The position numbers and the translations under genes were made by a program. The notes under the pieces are model-generated. The model saw only the letters and a list, made by a program, of their open reading frames with translations. It ran no database searches and had not been told where the DNA came from. Shown here piece by piece: positions 37,444-47,444 of a stretch of 58,034 bases of DNA. Every line of letters begins with the position of its first letter. The stretch's first letter is position 1. The DNA is from Nitrosopumilaceae archaeon (GTDB lineage Archaea; Thermoproteota; Nitrososphaeria; Nitrososphaerales; Nitrosopumilaceae), in the NCBI GenBank assembly GCA_011523285.1, contig WTHC01000051.1, positions 1-58,034 of the forward strand, given 5' to 3'.

Positions 37444-39017
37444 TGGAATATTTAGCGTTACAAGTTGTATTCTTACCATTGCTATTATCGCCATTAGCAT
37501 ATTTATTAGGTAGAAAATTTGGCCCTACAACCACAATGTGGTTTACGTTTGGCATTCTTGCTTATTGTACTTCTATTATAATCCACCAATTTACAATCGG
37601 TGATTATGAAGAACATTATAAGTGGACTGAACAATTTGGAGAATTTGGATTTTTATTTGACGGATTGTCTTCCATATTTGCAATCATTATCTATCTTTTG
37701 TGTACTATACTCACATTATATTCTAAACCATACATGATTCACAAATTTCAGGAAAATTTTAAACTAGAAAATAAAAATGAGCAACAATCTCAATTACAAA
37801 ATAAACAAACTATGATTGTTCAAACTGATCAAACGGAATATATTAACAAAAACTCTGGTGTATATTTTGCATTATATCTAGTCTTTGCTATGGGTATGTT
37901 GGGTACAGTACTGGCAACCAATTTGATAGAATTCTATGTCTTTTTTGAAGTAATGTTGGTACCTGCATTTTTTTTAATTGCATTTTATGGAGATGGTAAT
38001 AAACGTAGAATCTCCTTGATGTTCTTTTTTTGGACTCATGTAGGAGCTGTAATATTACTACTAGGCTTCTTGACAATAGGTCTGAGTATAGGAAGTTTTG
38101 ATTTTGTAGATATAGACGAATCTGAAATTCCAGAAGATATTCTTCTGCTATCTGCTAGTGCTATTATAATAGGACTGGGAGTTAAATTAGCAGCTTTCAT
38201 GTTTCATATATGGTTGCCTTATGCACATGGATCTGCACCGACGCCAATAAGTGCTTTATTATCTCCTGCTATGATCGGAATAGGTGCATATGGATTATTT
38301 AGATTGATAATTGAATTTTTGCCTGGTGCTTATCATGAATTGGCTATATGGTTGCACATATGGGGTCTATTAACTATGATATATGGTGGAATAATGGCGT
38401 TAATGCAAGATGATATAAAACGCTTATTTGCTTATTCGAGTATAAGTCAAATGGGTTATTTGTTATTTGGCATCGGTTCATATTCTGTGTTAGGCATGAC
38501 TGGAGCAGAAATGATGTATATCACACATGCGCTAGGTAAAGGATTGCTTTTTATGAGTGCCGGTGTATTAATAGTACAAGTTAAGACTCGTAGTATTTCT
38601 AAGCTTGGTGGATTGGCGAATAAACTACCTGTTACTGTTGTATGTGCAGTAATCGGTGCACTTACAATAATGGGAGTACCTCCAACTAGCGGATTCATGG
38701 GCGAATGGATGTTATTCTATGGTGCTATAGACACAGCTATTGATGAAGATTCTACATTGAGAATCATAATATTCAGCCTTGGACTAATATCTACAGTTAT
38801 TACTATGTCATACATGCTATGGATGCTTAAAAGAGTATTTTTTGGAAAATTGCCTGAAAATCTAACACATGTAAAAGACGGGAATTGGTATATGTTATCT
38901 CCTATGATAGTATTGGCAGGCCTTACAATTATTTTAGGAATATATCCAGATATATTCTTAAATAAAATAGTTCCATATATGAGTGAAATAACCACGAGGA
39001 TATTGAGCATCAATTAA
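37443..39017 (+). CDS. nuoM: NADH-quinone oxidoreductase-like subunit M
   Basis: YVFFEVMLVPAFFLIAFYG, KLAAFMFHIWLPYAHGSAPTPISALLS, LFAYSSISQMGYLLFG. Confidence 0.94.
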   Translation: MEYLALQVVFLPLLLSPLAYLLGRKFGPTTTMWFTFGILAYCTSIIIHQFTIGDYEEHYKWTEQFGEFGFLFDGLSSIFAIIIYLLCTILTLYSKPYMIHKFQENFKLENKNEQQSQLQNKQTMIVQTDQTEYINKNSGVYFALYLVFAMGMLGTVLATNLIEFYVFFEVMLVPAFFLIAFYGDGNKRRISLMFFFWTHVGAVILLLGFLTIGLSIGSFDFVDIDESEIPEDILLLSASAIIIGLGVKLAAFMFHIWLPYAHGSAPTPISALLSPAMIGIGAYGLFRLIIEFLPGAYHELAIWLHIWGLLTMIYGGIMALMQDDIKRLFAYSSISQMGYLLFGIGSYSVLGMTGAEMMYITHALGKGLLFMSAGVLIVQVKTRSISKLGGLANKLPVTVVCAVIGALTIMGVPPTSGFMGEWMLFYGAIDTAIDEDSTLRIIIFSLGLISTVITMSYMLWMLKRVFFGKLPENLTHVKDGNWYMLSPMIVLAGLTIILGIYPDIFLNKIVPYMSEITTRILSIN

Positions 39018-39021
39018 ATCA

Positions 39022-41088
39022 GTGAAATATATGGAACAAAATTTTAACGAATTAATTGCGTGGTTGATTTGGATTTTACCATTTGTTGCAGCAATAATAA
39101 TACCTGCCATAGGAAAAAGATATAATAACTTAGTTGGTTATGTTGCAAGTGCTATTGCATTATTTAGCGCAATAACAGCTGCATCAATTTTACCTAACGC
39201 AATAGAGTCTCATGGAATACATAATCAAGTATTATGGATTTCTACCATTGATCTAAAAGCCGGCGTATTGGCAGATCCTCTCTCTATAATAATGTCTAAC
39301 ATTGTTGCTTGGATATCATTTCTAATCACAGTGTATAGCATTGGTTACATGAAACATGATAAAGATCAAGTAAGATTTTGGTTTTGGATGATGTTTTTTA
39401 TAGGTTCTATGCAATTGATAGTTTTATCTGATAATTTACTCCAAATGTTTTTTGGTTGGGAAGGTGTAGGTCTTGCATCGTACGCATTAATTAGTTTTTG
39501 GTATAGAGATAAGAAACAACATCATGTTGGAACAGAAAATCATAGTGTGTTGGGATTAGTTGAATATTATTCTCCCACTCATGCTGGAATGAAAGCTTTC
39601 ATCATGACTAAAGTTGGAGATATAATGATGCTAGCTGGAATGTTTTTAATTTTTTCATTCGCAGGAACTTTCGGATTTAGAGAATTGATTGATGATACAA
39701 CTTGGGCAACTAATATGGCAACTGATGGTCTATTGATCCCTGCAATTGTTTTACTATTCGGAGGCGCCATAGGAAAATCGGCACAATTTCCATTAAATGA
39801 ATGGCTGCTTGAAGCTATGACAGGCCCTACTGCAGTTTCTGCATTAATACATGCAGCTACCATGGTTAAAGCAGGTGTATTTTTGGTTGCACGATTAGGC
39901 CCAATATTATTCTCCTTGAGTATGGCTGGAATACTAGTAGATCAATTTTTCGAAATCGTTGCTCTCACAGGTGCGATTACGGCACTGTTGCTGGCAACTC
40001 AAGGTATGGTTAATATGGAATTAAAAAAAGTTCTAGCATATTCTACAGGATCTCAAATTGGATATATGATGATGGCTTTAGGTATGGCTGGTTTATCTGA
40101 TCAATTTGTGGATGGTTATACTGCCGGTTTTTTCCATCTAATGTCTCATGCTATGTTTAAAGCATCATTATTTATGGCAGCTGGATCATTGATACATGTG
40201 GTAGGATCTAGATTTATGACTGATATGGGTGGGTTAAGAAAACATGTGCATAAAACATATATTTTCGTTTGGGCATCTGGTTTGGCACTAATGGGAGCAC
40301 CATTTATTACTACAGGATTTTGGAGCAAAGATGCAATATTCGCATCTATATATGAATCAGGACATGTTCTTGCATTACCAATTTTCATAATTGCAGTTTT
40401 GACAGCGATCATAACTGCTTTTTACACTACTAGAATGATTGGGATTATATTTTTTGGTGAGCGTAGTCAACACATAATGAAAATGGAAAAATCTGGGGAT
40501 CATATACACGAAGTAGATAAATTAATGTGGTTGCCATATGGCATATTAGCTATCTTAACAATAGGCGTTGGAATTTTTGGATTGTCTGCAGAGAATAATA
40601 TCCATAGCATATTTGCAGAATATCTTGAACATTCATTTGGTATACACTCAGCTCATTTAAATACTGAAGAACATAATGATATCAATTTATTTAGTGGACT
40701 CAATGCTCTTGCAGTTGCATTTTCATTATTGGCTTTCGTTGTTGGGTTCGTATTGGGTTATATTTTTTATATTGGTAGGTATATTGATCCTACTAAATTT
40801 GTAAATTCAAATTTGTTGTTTTATTCATTGCATAAATTAATGCTAAACAGATGGTACTTGAATACGCTAATTTACTGGTGTTTTGTGATTTCGCCATTAC
40901 TAATAGCAAGAAGAATATGGAGATATTTTGAACAAACCGTTGTTGATTTGGGTATGAATAACGGATTTGAATATGCTATCAAATGGAGCTCGTCTATCAT
41001 CCATAAAACGCAAACAGGAGTAGTACAATCTTATCTGTACGTATTTGGAGCTGGACTTCTTTTTGTTATTCTAATATTGTTAGTATAG
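39022..41088 (+). CDS. nuoL: NADH-quinone oxidoreductase-like subunit L
   Basis: FFGWEGVGLASYALISFWY, GKSAQFPLNEWLLEAMTGPTAVSALIHAATMVKAGVFL, VLAYSTGSQIGYMMMALG. Confidence 0.95.
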   Translation: MKYMEQNFNELIAWLIWILPFVAAIIIPAIGKRYNNLVGYVASAIALFSAITAASILPNAIESHGIHNQVLWISTIDLKAGVLADPLSIIMSNIVAWISFLITVYSIGYMKHDKDQVRFWFWMMFFIGSMQLIVLSDNLLQMFFGWEGVGLASYALISFWYRDKKQHHVGTENHSVLGLVEYYSPTHAGMKAFIMTKVGDIMMLAGMFLIFSFAGTFGFRELIDDTTWATNMATDGLLIPAIVLLFGGAIGKSAQFPLNEWLLEAMTGPTAVSALIHAATMVKAGVFLVARLGPILFSLSMAGILVDQFFEIVALTGAITALLLATQGMVNMELKKVLAYSTGSQIGYMMMALGMAGLSDQFVDGYTAGFFHLMSHAMFKASLFMAAGSLIHVVGSRFMTDMGGLRKHVHKTYIFVWASGLALMGAPFITTGFWSKDAIFASIYESGHVLALPIFIIAVLTAIITAFYTTRMIGIIFFGERSQHIMKMEKSGDHIHEVDKLMWLPYGILAILTIGVGIFGLSAENNIHSIFAEYLEHSFGIHSAHLNTEEHNDINLFSGLNALAVAFSLLAFVVGFVLGYIFYIGRYIDPTKFVNSNLLFYSLHKLMLNRWYLNTLIYWCFVISPLLIARRIWRYFEQTVVDLGMNNGFEYAIKWSSSIIHKTQTGVVQSYLYVFGAGLLFVILILLV

Positions 41089-41096
41089 TGGATTAA

Positions 41097-42569
41097 ATGA
41101 TAGAAATTACATCTACTCCAATTGTTTTAATAATTGTTCTAGGAATTGCAGGTGTAATATTGCCAATAATAAGCATAACCAGAAAAAACGTCTCTTCAAA
41201 GTTGTATGGTGCAATCTCTTTGGCAGTTTTAATATCGTCTATATTATTTGTTATATATCAATTAACTTCATCTGCAATATTGTCGTCGTTTTCTGAAGAT
41301 GTATTAACTGTAGATCTTCTTGGAGATTTATTCGCTATTTCCATGTTGTTGGTAGCAATTATGACTACCGTAGGCTCATTTGATTTTATACGTAAAAAAT
41401 CTTATTCTTCAATATATTTCTCATTGATTTTACTATCCACAATTGGTATGGTATTGGTTGCATACTCTACAGATTTGGTAATGCTTTTTGTTGCATGGGA
41501 ATTAATGAGTATTCCTACTTACATATTAGCTGGATTTTTGAAAAAGAATCCCAGTTCAAATGAAGCGGCATTAAAATACTTTTTATTCGGAGCATTATCT
41601 TCCGCAATAATAATTTATGGGATATCTATTACATATGGCATTACTGGTTCCACTAACATATCTGAAGTTATACGAGTTTTTTCCACAATAGATGCCGAAA
41701 TGTTGCCGTTGGCATTATTAGCAGTATCTATGTTTATAGCTGGATTTGGTTTTAAAATGGGGCTCGTTCCATTTCACATGTGGCTTCCAGATACATATGA
41801 AGGTTCTCCTCCCACTATAACGGCTTTATTAGCTGCAGGCACTAAAAAAGCTGGATTTGCAGCTGCTATAAGAATAATAATAATTGGTACGATTGCCTTA
41901 AATTTTGATTGGACTTTAGCTCTAGGAATTATTGCAATAATGACAATGACGATTGGTAATATAGCTGCCATCATGCAAAAAAATCTCACAAGAATGTTAG
42001 CTTATTCTAGTATAGGACATGCTGGCTACATATTAATTGGCTTAGCCACGTATCCATTGTCCAATATTGGACTTCAAGGATCATTGTTTCATATAATTAA
42101 TCATGCTGTGATGAAATGTGCTGCTTTTATTGCAGTAACAGGTATCATAATTACAATCAAAACAACTTATATAGATAAAATAAAAGGATTAGGCGTTAGA
42201 ATGCCAATAACCGCATTGGGGCTTACTATTTCTTTATTGGCATTAGCTGGAGTGCCGCCTCTAAACGGATTTTGGAGCAAATTAATGTTATTTGGTGCTG
42301 CACTTGATGCAGGATCTACGTATTCATGGATATATTGGCTTGCGATAGCAGGTGTTCTTAACAGTGCTTTGTCTTTAGCATATTATGGATGGGTTATAAG
42401 GAAAATGTATTTTGAGGGTGATCGCACAATCTCAATTAAAGAACCTAAATCTATAATCTCAGTAATGATATTTTCTATATTGTTTATTGTTGGAGTTGGA
42501 GTTTATCCAGATCTAATAATTCAATTTACAGAAAAAATAATATTTCAACTAACTATGGCACTGAATTAA
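41097..42569 (+). CDS. nuoN: NADH-quinone oxidoreductase-like subunit N
   Basis: WELMSIPTYILAGFLKKNPSSNEAALKYFLFGALSSAIIIYG, GLVPFHMWLPDTYEGSPPTITALLAAG. Confidence 0.95.
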   Translation: MIEITSTPIVLIIVLGIAGVILPIISITRKNVSSKLYGAISLAVLISSILFVIYQLTSSAILSSFSEDVLTVDLLGDLFAISMLLVAIMTTVGSFDFIRKKSYSSIYFSLILLSTIGMVLVAYSTDLVMLFVAWELMSIPTYILAGFLKKNPSSNEAALKYFLFGALSSAIIIYGISITYGITGSTNISEVIRVFSTIDAEMLPLALLAVSMFIAGFGFKMGLVPFHMWLPDTYEGSPPTITALLAAGTKKAGFAAAIRIIIIGTIALNFDWTLALGIIAIMTMTIGNIAAIMQKNLTRMLAYSSIGHAGYILIGLATYPLSNIGLQGSLFHIINHAVMKCAAFIAVTGIIITIKTTYIDKIKGLGVRMPITALGLTISLLALAGVPPLNGFWSKLMLFGAALDAGSTYSWIYWLAIAGVLNSALSLAYYGWVIRKMYFEGDRTISIKEPKSIISVMIFSILFIVGVGVYPDLIIQFTEKIIFQLTMALN

Positions 42570-43419
42570 ATTTAGTAAATTCAATCAAATTTTCTAAACT
42601 GGTTTTTGCACTATTACTATCAAATCTGGCTAGATTCTTTGTAGCCCTATTTGAGTATATATTAAGCAAATTCTCCATATGATCAAAAATATTACGTGGA
42701 TCCGAGCTGTTTTTTATTAATAGATTGAATAATTTTTCTTCGTTATTCCAATCATGTAGATCATCATTTATTTGGTATGCTATCCCAATATTCTTACCAT
42801 ATTCAGATATAGCTTTAATTTCGTTCTCGTTTCCACAATTTATTATACCGCCTAGTTTAGACGCAGCTTCAAACACACTGGCAGTTTTGTATTCTATCAC
42901 TTTGATATAATCGTCAAATGTTATATCTTCATTTGTTTGTAATCTATTTTCCATCATCTCTCCCTCACTCATTAACATTGCAGTTGATGCTAAATTCTTA
43001 GTTACAATATGATTGTTGATTTTGGATGATATGTTTAATATTAGCCCTAGCACAAAGTCGCCAGTTAGAATGCTTGTATTATAACCATATTTTATGTGAA
43101 AAGGCTCTTTACCTCTTCTTCCATATTCGTTATCTATTATATCATCATGTATTATAGATTCTGTATGAAGTAATTCTACTGCACATGATGCCATATATGC
43201 TGTCTTATTTGCTGTGCCAATACATTCTGCACTTAATATAAGAATTAATGGTCTGATCCTCTTGCCATTATCTATTGCATATCTCAGAGGGCCTATAAAT
43301 TCTGAATTAGAATATGTGTTTAACTCATCATACAGTGTAGTATTAATATTATTGATATATTTTTCATAGTTATTGATTAATGAATTGATAGCAAAGTTTT
43401 TGTCCAAAAACCAACACAT
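42553..43419 (-). CDS. Polyprenyl (geranylgeranyl/farnesyl) diphosphate synthase
   Basis: GKRIRPLILILSAE, HTESIIHDDIIDNEYGRRGK, GIAYQINDDLHDW aspartate-rich motifs. Confidence 0.93.
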   Translation of the reverse strand: MCWFLDKNFAINSLINNYEKYINNINTTLYDELNTYSNSEFIGPLRYAIDNGKRIRPLILILSAECIGTANKTAYMASCAVELLHTESIIHDDIIDNEYGRRGKEPFHIKYGYNTSILTGDFVLGLILNISSKINNHIVTKNLASTAMLMSEGEMMENRLQTNEDITFDDYIKVIEYKTASVFEAASKLGGIINCGNENEIKAISEYGKNIGIAYQINDDLHDWNNEEKLFNLLIKNSSDPRNIFDHMENLLNIYSNRATKNLARFDSNSAKTSLENLIEFTKFNSVP

Positions 43420-43455
43420 TGTGAATATTTTTGATTAATATTAATATTTTGATAT

Positions 43456-43531
43456 TGCTCCCGCCGGGATTTGAACCCGGGATCACCGCCTTGAAAGGGC
43501 GGTATGCTTGACCGGTCTACACCACAGGAGC
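43456..43531 (-). tRNA. tRNA-Glu (anticodon TTC)
   Basis: GCTCCTG/CGGGAGC acceptor; CCGCC-CTTTCAA-GGCGG; T-loop TTCAAAT. Confidence 0.93.
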
Positions 43532-43665
43532 GTATACGTTTGCACGTATCATTTTGTTAATAAAATCTTTTGGAATCAATTTCATGATTTTTTCTACATT
43601 ATATTTTATCATTTCGTATCTAACTTAAAATATGACATTAGATATTGAAATATGGTATTTTTACT

Positions 43666-43739
43666 GGGCCCGTAACTCAGCTTGGTAGAGTAACCGGCTC
43701 ATAACCGGTAAGTCAAGGGATCGAAGCCCTTTGGGCCCA
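43666..43739 (+). tRNA. tRNA with CAT anticodon (elongator Met or Ile2)
   Basis: GGGCCCG/TGGGCCC acceptor; ACCGG-CTCATAA-CCGGT; G1:C72 and no GGG/CCC anticodon stem argue against initiator; T-loop ATCGAAG. Confidence 0.88.
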
Positions 43740-43829
43740 TTTTCGAAACAATTTTTAAACTGAATGTTGGTGTCAATATGGCCTGCAATGAAGAATTAGA
43801 GTTATTTCTGAACTATGATGTTAAGGCAT

Positions 43830-44414
43830 TTATCTGAGCTTGCCAATATTAAATCTTGGATCTGTGGTATTAAGATACTGGAAAACTTCGTTTATATGAA
43901 TCACTTCGTGTGTGGAAATCTTACTTGATTTTATAAATTCATTATCTGATACACTCCTGTTTATTATTGTGTATATGCCAGTAATAATTATATTATTTTT
44001 ATTAAGTGCTTTTATGTTATTCTCAATAGTTTTGCCCGTGGTTATCACATCATCTACAATTATAGTTTTCATGTTATGAAATGTATGTCCTTCTATAGAT
44101 TTTGATGTGCCATGAGATTTATTATCATTTCTTACATAAATTAATGGTTTCATTGATTCTAATGCTAGTGCTGATGTTAATATTAATCCACTTGTAGGTA
44201 TAGCTGTAAAACAATCAAAATTTTCTAAGCCAATTTGATCGTTTATTATATTCAATAAACGGTGTACTACTTTGCGAAATTGGTTAGGATAGCTGTATAA
44301 CATTCTGATGTCTACATAGAAATCACTACTCATTCCACTTGAAAGCATAAAATTTCCAAATTTTATTATTTGATTATAGTACAAGAAAAACGCTAATTCT
44401 TTCTTAAAACTCAT
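43830..44414 (-). CDS. pyrE: Orotate phosphoribosyltransferase
   Basis: GNFMLSSGMSSDFYVDIRMLYSYP, FTAIPTSGLILTSALA, IIVDDVITTGKTIENNIKAL. Confidence 0.92.
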   Translation of the reverse strand: MSFKKELAFFLYYNQIIKFGNFMLSSGMSSDFYVDIRMLYSYPNQFRKVVHRLLNIINDQIGLENFDCFTAIPTSGLILTSALALESMKPLIYVRNDNKSHGTSKSIEGHTFHNMKTIIVDDVITTGKTIENNIKALNKNNIIITGIYTIINRSVSDNEFIKSSKISTHEVIHINEVFQYLNTTDPRFNIGKLR

Positions 44415-44464
44415 ACTTATAAAACAGATCAGATTTATTTTAGTTTATTTATTATTGTCTATAT

Positions 44465-45535
44465 ATGCCAGAACTATGGTTAAATTATGGAAACGCAGAT
44501 ATTGTTCTTGATATACAAGCAGAAAACTTGCACAGTCAAATACATAATTCTATGAATATAACTCAAACGTCGCATATTCTAGAGAAATTAAACTCCATTG
44601 ACATTAAAGAATCTGCCAATCTTGTAATATTTGAAGATACAAAACCCATCTTACAAATAGTTTTCATGTTGTTTGAAATATGTAATAAAAATTCAAATCC
44701 ATTACCAAAAATTCTAGTTCCTCAGGAAATAATCCATTCTATTAGAAATAAAATATCTCAAACAGAAATCAAAAAATTTTCTAATATATCTGAAGGTAAC
44801 TTTATTTTTATAAATGATTTACATTTTGATGGGCTTTTTGGTTTTTCTACCACCGCCACCAATTTATTAAAAAAATTAGGAAGTAATAATTCTCTTCTTT
44901 CTGCATATAGAAAGAGATCTAATAATTTTCCTATGCCTGGTAAACATACTATTCCATTTAAAATGGCACAAGAATTCACATCAAGCTTTGAAATAGTTTC
45001 AATTGAAATAATTAACAATTCTGATGTAGTATGTGATATTATAATTGGACATCCATCATCTATGTCTACACTGTCAAAATCATTAGTATCAACTCATGTA
45101 AATATAGATAAACAAAATGCTTTGATCATTAATTATGGAAAAGCAAATATTTCAACTCTTGGAAATACGTTAGAGTCTCTTTGGAATTGTAGTTCTGTGA
45201 TCGCAAATAACGGTCTCGCAATATTGATTTCTGACTGTTCATCTGGAATTGGTTCTACTGCTATCCAATATTTAGTAGAAAAGAGATTTAATATTGATTC
45301 ACTCAAAGATCCTGTTGAATATATAGCAGGTATGGAAAATTTATTATTTCTTACTGAACTCCAAAAAAAAATTAGAATTGGATTGGTATCTGTTTTACCT
45401 TATTTTTATTTGAACCAATTAAATATTATCCCATTTCAAAGTGGTAATGATTCATTAAATTATATACTTGATGATAAAACTGTAGGTAAAAAAATAACTG
45501 TTATATTTAATGCAAGTCGCACTTTATTGAAATAG
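44465..45535 (+). CDS. Hypothetical protein, possibly LarA/DUF2088-like
   Basis: Intact 356 aa ORF; MPELWLNYGNADIVLDI N-terminus and NGLAILISDCSSGIGSTAIQYLVE region vaguely LarA-like. Confidence 0.45.
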   Translation: MPELWLNYGNADIVLDIQAENLHSQIHNSMNITQTSHILEKLNSIDIKESANLVIFEDTKPILQIVFMLFEICNKNSNPLPKILVPQEIIHSIRNKISQTEIKKFSNISEGNFIFINDLHFDGLFGFSTTATNLLKKLGSNNSLLSAYRKRSNNFPMPGKHTIPFKMAQEFTSSFEIVSIEIINNSDVVCDIIIGHPSSMSTLSKSLVSTHVNIDKQNALIINYGKANISTLGNTLESLWNCSSVIANNGLAILISDCSSGIGSTAIQYLVEKRFNIDSLKDPVEYIAGMENLLFLTELQKKIRIGLVSVLPYFYLNQLNIIPFQSGNDSLNYILDDKTVGKKITVIFNASRTLLK

Positions 45536-46612
45536 ATGTATATTTTGTATTGGGGCACAAGCAACCATTAAAATTATTATCATTATGTATATGATTTTTC
45601 TATTGGAAGGTAATTGAGAAACATCATCTAAGATATCTATATTTGGATTTAGTGAATATAATAACAAAATGAATATTCCCATTACAAAATACCCCATCAT
45701 AAATAAAATAGCTATACTTACATATGTTATTATTTTATGTATCTTGTTACCGAGTATTGACCTTGCTATATGCCCTCCATCTAATTGCCATGCTGGCAGT
45801 AAATTTAAAAAAGTTATTAAAAATCCTAACCATGAAGCAAATAATATAGGTGTCATTAATATACGATCTGTATCATTTCTGAAAATATCAAATATTATTG
45901 ACATTATAAAATTTTCTTCAATTTCTATAATCCGATACTCTGAAACAAGATCTATTGATTCGTTATTTAAAACAGGCGCTGTATATATTCCATAAATTAA
46001 TACTATGATTGTTATAATTAAACCTGCTATTGGACCAGCTAAAGCTACATCAAATAATATTTTTCTATTAATTGTTAAACTAGTAGATTTGATAAAAGCA
46101 CCGAAGGTTGGAATTCCAAATATTGGGATTCCAGGTATGAAATACGGCCATGTGGTTTTTAAACCATGCATTTTTGCAACAATTAAATGCCCGAATTCAT
46201 GAGTGCCTAAAATACCAAGTAACGAAATGGTGTAAATAGATGCAATATACATAGGCTCGCCAATGTATATATACGAATTTATTTCTGCAGTCTTATAATA
46301 CCCATCTATCATAACTAGTATGGCAACAACAACAAAAAGAAATCTAGGTGTCCATGATTTAGACCAAAATTTTATAGATTTGGAAACAGATAGCTCGCAT
46401 TCATTTACCAATAAACATAATTCGTCATTGATTTTTCTTAGTCTGCATACGGCGTGTTCTTTCTCAAGTTTCTGTATTAATAATATAAACTTACATGCAA
46501 ATTTTGTATCAGTGATTCTAAATGTCAATCTATTTTGATTTGTAATTATATTTGATACAGTAAAAATAGATGTTACAATCCGAATTATGTTATTTTGTTT
46601 AATTACATCCAC
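45524..46612 (-). CDS. Site-2-protease-type membrane metalloprotease (M50)
   Basis: HEFGHLIVAKMHG zinc motif and LPAWQLDGGHIARSILG; multiple hydrophobic segments. Confidence 0.92.
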   Translation of the reverse strand: MDVIKQNNIIRIVTSIFTVSNIITNQNRLTFRITDTKFACKFILLIQKLEKEHAVCRLRKINDELCLLVNECELSVSKSIKFWSKSWTPRFLFVVVAILVMIDGYYKTAEINSYIYIGEPMYIASIYTISLLGILGTHEFGHLIVAKMHGLKTTWPYFIPGIPIFGIPTFGAFIKSTSLTINRKILFDVALAGPIAGLIITIIVLIYGIYTAPVLNNESIDLVSEYRIIEIEENFIMSIIFDIFRNDTDRILMTPILFASWLGFLITFLNLLPAWQLDGGHIARSILGNKIHKIITYVSIAILFMMGYFVMGIFILLLYSLNPNIDILDDVSQLPSNRKIIYIMIIILMVACAPIQNIHLFQ

Positions 46613-46683
46613 TACATTTCTAGCTAATACCCATATTTGTTTTTTGGTTTAAAATTAAATATTAGTTAACAAAATAATGTATA

Positions 46684-47184
46684 TTGCAAATAGTATCCAC
46701 GTCTGCAGGAAATTATATAATAAGAAATTGTAAGAATGATGATCTACCATCAGTCATAAACGTTAATGTCAAAACACTCCCTGAAAATTATTCTAATTAC
46801 TTCTATGAAACATTGTTAGCGGAATTACCAGAAGCATTCTTAATAGCAGAAATTTCGTGTAATTGTGTAGGATATATAATGTGTACATTAGAATACGGCT
46901 TTTCTAATTTTAAAAAATTAGGGTTTAGAAAAAAAGGCCATGTAGTATCTATAGCTGTTCTTAAAGATCATCGTAACCTAGGTATAGGAACTACACTTGT
47001 ATCTGAGGCAATAGTAAGTATGAAACTTAAAAAATGCGATGAACTCTATTTAGAAGTCCGTTGTAGTAATACGCAGGCGGTAAAATTATACGAACGACTG
47101 GGCTTTGTAGTGAAACATCTATTAAAAACATATTATAAAGATGGTGAAAATGCATATCTTATGGCAGTAGAATTTAACTATTAG
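46684..47184 (+). CDS. GNAT N-acetyltransferase (RimI-like)
   Basis: VSIAVLKDHRNLGIGTTLVSEAI, YLEVRCSNTQAVKLYERLGFVVKHLLKTYYKDGENAYLMAVEF. Confidence 0.9.
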   Translation: MQIVSTSAGNYIIRNCKNDDLPSVINVNVKTLPENYSNYFYETLLAELPEAFLIAEISCNCVGYIMCTLEYGFSNFKKLGFRKKGHVVSIAVLKDHRNLGIGTTLVSEAIVSMKLKKCDELYLEVRCSNTQAVKLYERLGFVVKHLLKTYYKDGENAYLMAVEFNY

Positions 47185-47215
47185 ATTTAAATAAATATCT
47201 TAGCAATTTGTCATA

Positions 47216-47443
47216 ATGGTACTCAAACGACGTCTTCTTGGAATTACTATTTTTATTTTGTGTATAATTACATTCTTCCTATATGCTTATTTAGTAATGT
47301 TATCTGAATGGAGTCCTATAGTATTACAATTATCTATGTTGATGATTGCTGGTGGTATATTGGGAGCATTATCGTGGTTGGGTTATACAATGGCTACAAC
47401 TAGACCATCAAAATCATTTATAACATCTGATGAAAACAAATAA
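47216..47443 (+). CDS. Small two-helix membrane protein
   Basis: 75 aa with two hydrophobic segments. Confidence 0.6.
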   Translation: MVLKRRLLGITIFILCIITFFLYAYLVMLSEWSPIVLQLSMLMIAGGILGALSWLGYTMATTRPSKSFITSDENK

Positions 47444-47444
47444 A

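Noticed and set aside
43666-43739. Initiator tRNA-Met
   Set aside because: Starts with G1:C72 and lacks the GGG/CCC anticodon-stem pairs expected of archaeal initiators, despite the A54 T-loop.
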